Part shown: positions 53,101 to 63,875 of the stretch, in pieces
Numbering within the stretch: the first letter of the stretch is position 1
Layout of the letters: each line of letters begins with the position of its first letter
Assembly: GCF_028372415.1 (NCBI RefSeq)
Contig: NC_092879.1
Location: 71,158,412 to 71,222,411, forward strand
Origin: Notamacropus eugenii
Lineage: Eukaryota > Chordata > Mammalia > Diprotodontia > Macropodidae
Direction of reading: 5' to 3'
Length of the DNA stretch: 64,000 nt
Translations under genes and position numbers: made by a program
Notes under the pieces: generated by a model
The model's database searches: none
What the model was told of the DNA's origin: nothing
What the model saw: only the letters and a program-made list of their open reading frames with translations

Positions 53101-56100
53101 ATGAGATTTGAGAGGGAAGGTCATTACCCATTGGGGACTCAGAGGAGGCTTTTTGGAGGAGACAACCCTTGAATTGGACTTTGAAGGATGTGGTGGGAGG
53201 CAGGAAAGCATTTCAGGCAAAGGGAACATTGTGAGACAAGAGGCAGAGGTGAAAGAGCTCAGAGTCTTTTGGAAGGAGAGAAAAGTCCAATTTGGTGGGA
53301 ACATGAAGTATGTAGAAAGTATGAGATAGGACTGGAAAGATGTGGTGGCACCAGATTGTGGCAATCCTTGAGTGACAGGATGAAGAGTTTGCATTTTATT
53401 TGATTTACAGTAGGGAGCTACAGAAGATTTTTGAATGAGGTAATAGCATGACCAGATCTATGCATGAAAAGATTAGTCTTCCATCAGTTTGAACTCTGGA
53501 TTGGTGGGGGTGGAGAGGACAGCAAGGACAGCCTGTTAGAAGGCTATTTCTATGATCTAAGCAGGTGATGAGTAGGGACTGGTATAAGATAGTAGCAGTA
53601 GAGAGGGATGGAGAGGAGAGGAATGGAGAATAATTGCCGAATACATAAATTCACATTATGCAAATGCTACTTCAAAGAATTCTGAAAGAAATCCACATTC
53701 CAAAAAAACACCTATGTGAACTTTACCCTACTGTGCTCTCTCTACTCCTGCCCCTTGGCTAGGCATTCTGGGCCTCTCGCGATCTTCCCCCCAAAAACAA
53801 CTAAAACAAAAATCTCTCCAAGTGAAAGCATCATAATGGAAGCTGGGAAAGACTGCCCTCAATGACTGATCAGAGGCTTAAGACTTTCTGAGCTGAGGGA
53901 GAGACTTTTACCCTGATCCACCCATCCCAACCTGAGTGCCTGTCTTCCATTGGTACGCTCCCGAACCCCATGTCTTTCCCCAGCCCTGCCTGTTGCCCAT
54001 CTTCTCCTGTCTGTATCTCTTGTCTGGCTCCCATGTGTCTGTCTCCACCCCGTTCTTCCTCTTGTTCAGGTCAACACCAGCCTAGTTGCAGGGGTGGGAC
54101 TTTCCTACCTCCCTCCCTTTCCATGTCTGCAGACAAATTCATATTACATAAAAATCATTTTAAGTATAGGTCTGTGGAATAATCCACTTAGGTAAAGTGA
54201 GAACTGTCTCTCTCTGTGTGTGATAGAGAATGTGGGGAAAAAAGAGTGACAGGAATGAGATGAGGTCAATAAAGGAAGACTATTGGGGTGCTTGAAATGA
54301 ATTTAGAAGGAAATGAAGGACATAGTTTGAGGGTAAGAAATTCAAAGGACATTTCATATAGGAATTTCATGGAAAACCCACTTCTAGTAAGCTGGTAAAT
54401 TAGAGTTTGGTGACCCTTTGAGAGACTGACTCCCAAAGTTCTGGCACCCAAGCTGGCAGATAGGAAGAACATTGGCATGAGAGGAAACTTTGCTTCTGAT
54501 ACCAACTGGACTGCCCACTTATTGTGGGAAAGCCATTTGCTCCTTTGAGTCTCAGTTCGTTTCTCTGTAAAATGAATAGTTTGAAATCTAGTTTTTCTCT
54601 TAAGTTCCTTCCAAGATTTTCCATTATAGAAATCTTTGAGATTCAGTCACTTGTGGAAATAGAAATGACTTTTCAAGGTCCTCCGTACAGCTTGGTGAAT
54701 CCAGTTGCCAGTAGGAAGAGCTACAGTTGAATTTCCCAGCCCAAGGTGACTTTGAGCATCCTTGCATGGGGGTAGTGGAAGATGGGGCAATCCAGGGCCA
54801 TTCTACTTTGATTTTTGCCATAAGTCACTATCGTGAGTGGACAGTGAACATTCTTACCTGTCTCTTCTGCGGGTGAGCATCTCAGCTGTAGGTTAAACAA
54901 GGAAAGGCTTCTTGGATTATATTTCTGCTACCTTCAACTTCAGCCAGAAATAAATGCTCAAAACACCCTTAGATTTGTATTCTGTTAACGTAGGAAAGGA
55001 CAGTGCTCGATTGACATCTTTTGATATTTACAGTTCTCTGTATATAGCAAGTAAAAGTAAATGGGTTTTTTTTGTGCATCCAAAACAACCTTACATTAAA
55101 GTAATTTAACACTCCTGAGGACTCTGCCAATGGATAGTAAATTTTAAACTTCAGCACAAGATACAGTGTGATGTCACAAAAAAAGTGGGAGGTTTAGAGT
55201 CCTCGAAGAACTTGGGTCTGAACCCCTTCAATCACCTCTTCCATGTGTTACCTTGCAGGAAGTCACATCCCTTCTCTGGGCCTCAGTTTCTTCTTTTGTA
55301 GAATGATTGGATTTCCTTAGGTCATCTCCATGGTTCCTTCCACCTCCAAAGCTAGGATTGGAGTTGTATAAAATTCCAGTCTAAGATGAGAAGTGTATAA
55401 AGTAGGTAAGGACTATGAAGAGCTCAATTCAAATGTACCATCTTGTGATCTCTCTCTCTCTCTCTTTTTTTCTTTTTTGAAACCAAGTGATGCAGTGTGG
55501 AAAAGGAAAGTCCTGTTATTATCGGTTCCTGACGAAAGGCCAGCAGTGGATTTGGTTGCAGACTCAGTATTACATCACTTATCACCAGTGGAATTCCAAA
55601 CCTGAATTCATTGTTTGCACACACACTGTAGTTAGGTAGGAAATTTGACTTCATGCTTTTAAGAAAAAAACCCAACCTCTGTGTTTGTCTATTCACTTTT
55701 CCCTTTTGGTTAGAAGGTAAATATTTTACCATCTGTATGGTCTCAACTGTAAAACTAATTCATGGAAGAACTTGGAAAATTGGCTTGTCAGACTTGGCTT
55801 TCACTTCTCGATGTCCAGGTCATTGGAATGCAAGTCCACCATAGCTGCAGCTGTTAATGCTCCGTTGGTGTGAACAACAGTGTCACGTGGAGGCATTCGT
55901 TGTATCCATTGTCTCTTTCCCTGAAATGATTTTGATATTGACTATAGGGCTACTATACCCCAAGAAAGATCTAGAGATTTTCCTTCTTTTCTTTTCTTTT
56001 GTGTTTTGTACAGAGAGTAGTTACTTTCAATTTATAAGCAGCCTTTAGGCTAAGGATATATCCATCTCGATCCATTTGGTGCAAGCTTTCTGATTGAATT

Positions 56101-59100
56101 ACTGGTCACTTCTGTCGAGGAACTGATCATTTTCATTTTTTAAAACCCAGCTGTTTGCATTTGCAGATCCCTATGTACAAGCCATATTAAGATTTCCATG
56201 GCTTTGGGGTTTATGTAAGGGTCTATTAGGGATTAATTCCATCGAAAGTTATGTTTACATGATGCTGATACATGCAATCAGATCTTCAGGTCAGTAAGAA
56301 ATGCATGTAATTGATTTGGTTGACATGTGTAAACAGAGTATCCAGAAAACTTACTTAATTGACTAGATATTTTAATGCCATGTAAATAATTACTTCTGAA
56401 ATACAATATACTTTTAAAAGACCCAAATATATGTACATCTATATGTATAATCAAACTGCCTTCATATTTTGAAAATAAGAAATATATGAATTCAGTCAAA
56501 TAGAATTAAGACTAGTGGTCTTGAAAATGTCGAATGGAAAATTTCCATTGTCCTTCCCTTTTTGAATGATCAGGTCCCTCCCTTTTCATTTCTTGGCTTC
56601 TGTCTCCATCAGGGGACTCACATATGTCACTGCACTGCTAGCTTCCTCATTTATGACCTTATTTTTTATGTATGTCCTAACAGTCTCTGAAGTATACATT
56701 CTCATCCTTGGAAACCACAGGGATTTTTGCTCTCTGATATTCACCAGAAAACTCCTCTAGAATGGAAATGCGTTACTGCAATGGTTCCTTCTCAGTTAGG
56801 AAACTCGTATTTATGCTTGCAACACTCCCCTCCAAACAACTTTAAAATAATAAATACTGCTTGAATGAGCCTGGGACTAGTGGGAAATAAAGTGTCTCCC
56901 AAGAAGATGATGCTCGAATCTTACTGCAGCCATGGGGATTCTTGTTTCTGAGGCCATGAAAATGAATTGCAAATGCACCAAAGAAGGGAGGGTTTTTAGA
57001 ATTACAGTAAAACCAAATAAAATTTGGGCTGAAGTAGTTGGGCTTTTAAAGACTGAGTAATGGAGAGTTCCCCCACATGCCATCTGTTAGCACAATCAGG
57101 GAGGCAGGACAGCTGATCTGTGAGCGGGAAGACAGCAGCAGCTGCTGTCATGAGCCTAATGAGGGTACCGGCCTCTGCCCCAATCCAAGGCTGGCTCTTG
57201 GTGGCTTAGCAAAGCAGAGATTGGCCTCGCCAGGGAGCCGCTGTTCCCTAACCCAGCCTCTGTATCGTATCATTGATGATTTCTAAGACAGTCAGATGAG
57301 GCCCAGTCTTGGGAGAGCAGTGAGGCTGTGAGGAGTCTAGTTCCCTGGATAATTTTCCCTGTGCGTTCCTTGAGAGTGCCAAGCAGTGGGCTGTGCAATA
57401 GCCTAAACCACATAGAATGAAGAGCCTTGGGCACAGTGGCTGTGTGCTTGGCAGTCTCTTCTGTGCCCTTCCCTATTCAGATGCTGCCTCTGATGCTTGC
57501 CCACCAGCTTGGTGACCATGGCCAAGTCACTTCTGTTTTCTTCTCTGGAAACTAGAAAAGTACCTCTCCCATGGTTGTTGTGAGGCACAAAGGAGAATGA
57601 TATCTCGGTGTCAGATTGTTGTGACTGTATTTGGGAATAAGGGTAAACTCTGAAGGATCACTGAGAAAAGTTGACTCTCTTTTCTTTTGTCTAGTCATTC
57701 CCAGATTCAGTCAGAAAGAAGAAAAGAACTTGGGCTTGAAGTGCCATCGGTAGCAGAAACAGTCACTGTGCCCTTCAGGGTATGTAGATGGAAAAGCACA
57801 AAGACTTTTCCAGGGTTATAGTTTCACACCCTTTCTGGTGGTGGTTCATGGGTAATTATTCATTCCACTTCCCATTCCCGACCCCCCAGCTGTGTGTTTC
57901 TTTGTACTAGACCAAGCCTGATGACATAGGAATCCAAACCAAAGGCATTTAATGAAATAGCAAGGAATTGAATTGGGTATTGAGCTCTCTTGGCACTCAT
58001 TCTCAAATGGCTACCATGTTCAGCATGTCTCCTGCACATGCTAGTGGCATCTCTATGAACTCTCCTTTGTCCCCAACATAGCAAGAGAAGGACATGTCAG
58101 TTCACCCCCAGATAGGGGCTAGAGAAATGGTCGTGGCTCTTAGGCGTAACACCCAGGGAGCAATGTGGAGATCACGTTTGACGTTACTTGGTATAATAAT
58201 AGTAGTGGTCTCATGTGCACTGACCCCTTTCTGGGCTGAAGCCTATGGTTCTTCCTGATTCCCTCAGTTGTTAATGTCTTCCTTTAAAATAACTGTGTTT
58301 ATTTTGTTTCTATCTATCAACAACATGTTCATCTCCAGTAGGGTGGAAGCTGTCTGAGGGCAGGCACTATCTCTCTTCTGTAGCTGTATCCCCAGCACAT
58401 GGGACAGTGCCTAGTGTACTGCATGTGCTTAATAAATGTTTGTTGGTTGAGGTCTCTCTTGCTGCACATGGACAAAGCCAGTCTTTTTCCCTTTTGTCAC
58501 TTTTATGTCTCACGTGCTTGAAGGATGCTTACCTACCCAGAGCCCTTGGGTGGGCAACATCGCTATGCTGCAGAATCCACAGTGCCTTCTAAGAGGGTAT
58601 CCAAAGAGAATTTCCTTCAGTAAGGAAGGCTTTCTCAGCTCTAGCATTATGGGAAGAGGGTGCATGCATAGGCACTCCCAATTATTTCAGAATAGACCCT
58701 TAAGTAGCTTAATACTTCATTAAGCCAGAATATGTCCAAACATTTCTTTTTAAGGCTTTCTTCCTCATAAATTAATGTCTTTTACTTGCTGCTTTGGTCC
58801 GAGTGAGCTCATCAAATTTCTTGAGCTCCATGTAGTAAAAATCAGTAAGAACTAGGTCCTTTATTTCACATGTAAAGTTCTATAGGTTGGAATTTGTTGG
58901 CTAATAACTCTCTTTTTGAGAAAATTTGGAATCTTTACCTGTCTCTTGGGCTTCTCAGGGCAAGTCTGGTCTTGCTACATGATGACTGGAGGCTCCTGGT
59001 AAGGACAGCCACTTTCCCCCAAACTCCCCAATTTATTTATTTTTTTACATTTTTTCAATTACATATGAACAAAATTGAACATTTAAAAAAAATTTTGAGT

Positions 59101-62100
59101 TCCAAATTCTTCCCCTCCCTCTCCCATATTTGAAAAGACAAACAATTTGATATAGACTATACATGTGCAGTCATAAAAAACATTTCCCTATTAGCCATTT
59201 TGCAAAAGAAAACAGATTTTACAAACCCAGGAATAGGAAATGATAAATAATAATAGTAAGGAAGGTACAAAGGTATGCTTCAGTCTGCATCCAGACTCCA
59301 TTTAGACTGCAACAGTTCTTTCTCAGGAGGTAGATAGTATTTTTTTTTTTTTACCATAAGTCCTTTGGAAATAAAAGACAGCTAATTTTGATAGCAATTC
59401 AACAAACATCTATTAAGCATCTTCTGTACAGAGGAGGTATATATTCATTACCTTGGAAAGTAGACTATTTGGATAAGACATGGTGCCCAGCTTCAGGGAA
59501 CTTATACAGAATCTCTTGAGGAACGGCCTTGATCACAATTCTCCTATGCATTTGCAGAAGTTTCTCTATTTAATCTGGAGCCCCATGGATGCCCCTTGTC
59601 TAAGGCCACGCCCATCCAAATACCTTTAGGATGAAAAAACTCAACCCTAATTTTAGATAGTCTGTGCAAACTTCATTTTCCCTGTTCCAGATGACTTTTA
59701 CCAAGTCAGGGTGAGTTAAAACAGAGGTGTCGAGCAGGCATCCACAGCACAGTGAAGCCTGAACTAGATTAAAATGTAATTGGAAAATATTTAACAAAAT
59801 AAAGTACAGTAAAACATAGATAATGTTACATTGTCAAACTAAGTCAGTATGTGCCTGGCCTGCAGGGATCCTTCCGTAGGGATTAGTGGCTCCCTTTCTA
59901 GTTGAGTCTGATACCACTGAGCTAAAACATCTCTTAAGCAGAAATGTTGAAAAAGCATGTGATTGCCTCCCTGGCCACAATTTCCCTTAGTTCAGAGGTT
60001 CTTCACCTCATTTGGCATCATAGTCCCCTTGGATGCCTGGGAAAGCATATGTCTCCCTCCTTGGGAACATGTTTTTAGATGTATAAAATATAGATGATGA
60101 GAAAGGAAACCAGTTACATTGACATACTGCTATCAGAGTATCACAAAACAAATAAAAACCAGCTGCTTCACACACTCCAGCTTAAGACCTCTCGGACTAC
60201 ATGAATTGGGAAAAGCCTTGTACTCCAATTCTGCATTACATATGAATTTATTCAATTGAACATACATTTCTTAAGCACCTACTCCGTGCAGAATACCATG
60301 GTAGTCTGTCTAAAACCCCCAAATGATAAATCCAACCTTGTTACTCTGGCTGGGGAGCATGAGCTGGCACATGTGAGCCATCCTAGGAAGCAGAGCCCTT
60401 TGGTTGACTTGGCCCAGTCTTACTGTCTTCCTTCTCATCCTCTCACCTAAACCTGTGGGGTTCAGCACGCAGCTACCCTTACCATTTTTTTCACCACCAT
60501 CCTTGGCTGCTGCTGGAGTATCCCCACTCAGATCCCATTGCAAGGAATCGGTTTTGTTCGACCTTTAGACTTGAACCAATTTATTTATTGTGATGTTGTC
60601 AAAGGTTCCGTATTGGCATTGTATTTGAGCTTATTTTGAGAACACGTAGTTTATGATGCCCATGATCTCTGCCCTTTGTCACATTAAATCATTTTAGGTG
60701 CCAGACGAGAATGAGTGCTTCCATGGTAGGCGCTAATTTCCAAGGTTGGGTAAATGTAGTGTGTGTGAAAAGAGCCCCGCTTTGGGCGGACTGGTATGTT
60801 GAGTTTGGAGGGTGTTTTAGTCCTTTGAAGTGAAATGTTTTATATTGTTTTCTCTTTCTCTTGAACAAACAAAAATACAGAGTTCTGACAGTTCCATGGA
60901 TGTTTCCGAGTGTGGAAGAAGCCCGGATGTGAGGAGGAAGACACCATCAGGGTCATCCCATGGCCTCTGCAAACCATCCCTTACGGGCCTGTCCAGTTCA
61001 GCATGTACGTATACTACAAACTTGGTACCTATGGTGTTGCCCAAGAAAACAGAATTTACAAAGTAAGAGCCATCACAAGGAAAATGCTCCTGTAAATGCT
61101 ATCCTGTTTGACCATCAAAGCTCTCATGAATTTCCCTAATCTTTAGGTTTTGAGAATTGTTCCTGGGCCGCCAAACCCACGCTGAAAATTGTTTTATCAG
61201 TGATTAAAATGTTAGCAAATGTAATGTTTTATCAGCTGTTCCTTTCACTTGCATCTGATAAGGATTTATAGTCTTTCTTACAGTTCTCTGGAGGAATAGG
61301 ATGAGTTCTTCAGTTTTCTCCATTGTACCAGTTATAGGTTTTGTTTTTAATTGTTGATGTGAAGTTGCTTTATTTCTTTCTTTGTTTTTTCCCAAGAAAT
61401 TGCATTTGAGAAGGATTGCTGACAACCTGGAGAGTTTATTCATCCACTTCAGAAATAGTAGAAGTGTAGGGGACATCATTGTGCCTAATCCTGTGCAATT
61501 CCAGTGGGGCATCGCAAGGTTATCCTGGGCAGGTGTAACTCCTTGGGCACTGATGCCTTTGGACAAGTTGGTTCAGTTTTTTCTTCTGGGATTTTATAAC
61601 CCCCGAATTTGACCTCCCAGCATTTACTAGTTTTAATTGTAGTTAGGTGGGAGAAGGAGCGCATGACTTCTTTTAGGGAGAAGGGGTGCGAAAAGAAATA
61701 GTCATCACATGGGCCTCTGCTCCTGGTACCACTCCATCTCTATTGGCTACATGTGTCAGAAGAGGGCAGGCAGGCAGGCTCAGCTACTGTCAGAATTTTG
61801 GGATGGTGAGGCCAGATATCACCTCCTAGAGGACCTTGACTCTACTGTCACGGAATCCTAGTGAGTAGGGGCTAGCAAGTGATGGCAGTAGAAGAGAGGG
61901 GTGGACTGGTTCCGAATGGCACAAGGCTAATATGGAGACGCTTGTCACCTAGAGCTTTGATACATGTTGGTCGGAGAGCCAGGTAGGTATGAGACTGAGG
62001 GAAAAGAAGGAGGGTTAGAGCTTCCATCTGGGGCTGCTTGGCAGTGGTGGCCCAGGTGCAGGGGATAGCCTAGCACAGGAGTGGGGAGCCTACAACCTTG

Positions 62101-63835
62101 AAGCCACATGTGGCCCTCTAGGTCAAGTGAGGTCCTTTGACTGAATCCAAACGTCACAGAACAAATCCTCTTAATAAAAGAATTTGGTTTGTAAAACCTG
62201 GACTCAGTCAAAAGGCCGCATCCAAGGACCTAGAAGGCACATGTGGCACATAGGCAGGTTCCCTACCCCTGGCCTGGCAAACAGCTCACATTCCTGAATT
62301 GCCTTACAAGTTTCCAAAGTACTTTCCTACTACAGTCTGGCTTGGTAGGGCAAATTTATATCCCCATTTTTGGATGTTGAAATTGAGTTTTAGAGACATG
62401 AAGATCACTAATGCAGATCAGAGGCAGGACTTGAACCCAGGTCTTCTGACTCCAGTGTTATTGTAGTTGGTTTTCATTATATCTTACCATGCAGGGCACA
62501 AAGGATAGGGGCAGGGCAATACAGGGTGTCCTTGTAGATATTATAATAGGGTAGCTGAGGTAAAAAGGGGTGGATGGGCTGCAGAATTCAGTGCTGTTAT
62601 TTTCAAAGGCGGAAAAAGGACCAGGAGCTATACACTTCATAAACCCAGATGAATTTAGGAGTAGAAGTCCCCAGAGCAAGACTCTGCCCCTCGAAGTGCT
62701 AAAAGTAGTGGTGGGCCTTCACGCAATACCCTGAGCGAGATATTCTAAATGTAACTGAGTCAGAAATGGCCCAAGTTCCAGATGGAAGGGTTGTCAAGTC
62801 TGCTGAGATTTTTTGTGCAGGTCAAATTGTCAGGGGCTGAGATTTCCTTTTCCCTGTGACTTCAAGTGCCAAGAATGGTGTTGGCAGGATGGTGGGGACA
62901 GTTGGGTTTCAAAGGACTAATGAAAAGGTGTGATAGTCGACCCTTCCATGTCTGTAGGACCTTTGAGTTCACATTTAAGAGATCATCTGAACCTCGCATT
63001 TTTGGGAGGTGGGCAAGGCTCTCATTTTACAAATGAGGAAACCGAGGCCCAGAAAAGCCCATAGCAACTTAGCAGCAGAATTAGAACTGGACCCTAGGTC
63101 TTTAGACTCTAAGCCCAAGCTGCTTGTCTGCTATGGTTTCCCTGAACCACTTGTCAGAGTCCTTTTTATTTAAAATTATAGGTAATAACAGTGCAACTTT
63201 GCCATCTGGAGGTGGATTGTAAGTGGATTTAGTGTTCTCTTTTGGAGGATCATATGATATCTTTTTTTCCAAGAGCAGAAATTCTGCAAACAACCCTTTT
63301 CTCTGCCTCATGCCCCCAGACTCCATAGAGTTGTAGGAAGGAAGGGAAAAATTGATCTTTCTACAACTCTGGGGAACAGAAAGTAGCTGGTGATGAGGCT
63401 AGGGATATTTGTGTGCCAGGTACAAGCAAACAGGTGCAAGGACCGGCTCATGACTCTGTGGATGGAATCCAATCCACGGCTGCCTTTTTTAGAAACGAGT
63501 TCTTAGCAGATGTTTGCGTGCTGTGCTGAGGAAGTCCAGGTGCTCAGTTGTCATCAGCCCATCTCTCCCACCTTGTCAGGGAAAGAAAGGAGGACCGGAC
63601 TTAGTCATGAGATTAGAAAACAAAGCGCCCTGTTCTCTTTTCTAATACTGATATTCTGATTTGTTTGTTGCTTTTTGAATTTCCCCCTGTCAGCCAAATT
63701 GCCACTGCCACCCAAAAAACCCAGCAAGACTTTTATGAGGTGGGGTCTGCCCGTGGAACAGCCAGCTAAGAAATATGACAAGATATTTCTCAAGGAGGCA
63801 GCCAGCAGCAGCAGCAGCAGCATCAGCAGCATCAG

Positions 63836-63875
<40 letters not shown>

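Larger units (their letters stand above)
49764..55487 (+). other. Intron 11 (5.7 kb)
   Basis: Phase-1 intron. (CA)n at 50059-50136; 50160-52940 is largely unique apart from a MIR piece near 51800-51890; long antisense L2 at 52945-53640; SINE remnants at 54500-54650 and 55180-55370. No extra exon recognised. Confidence 0.8.
57780..60880 (+). other. Intron 13 (3.1 kb)
   Basis: Phase-0 intron. L2 3' end at 58330-58450, L1 3'-end piece at 59030-59370, diverged MITE at 59993-60194 and short L2/MIR remnants near 59395 and 60250. Confidence 0.8.
61063..63693 (+). other. Intron 14 or two introns with a missed exon (2.6 kb)
   Basis: Contains a palindromic hAT MITE (62076-62271) and antisense MIRs (62285-62460 and 62970-63130). 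The phase mismatch between exon 14 and the Ser register of candidate exon 15 would need an extra exon of length 2 modulo 3 here. The best-looking spans (61397-61540, 62832-62941) run into stops when entered in the required phase. Confidence 0.6.

Noticed and set aside
52945..53640. Open frames of 108 (-) and 73 (+) codons
   Set aside because: They fall inside an L2 fragment whose layout matches other copies in the window.
61382..61612. Open frame after a TTTTTTCCCAAG acceptor-like site, considered as the exon between 14 and 15
   Set aside because: Entered at that acceptor in phase 2 it meets TGA after three codons; the open frame would need a different phase. It has no resemblance to the CLOCK linker or coiled coil.
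62832..62941. Span between TTTTTGTGCAG and AAAAG|GTGTGA considered as an extra exon
   Set aside because: In phase 2 it reads about 33 residues and then meets TAA before the donor; no homology.
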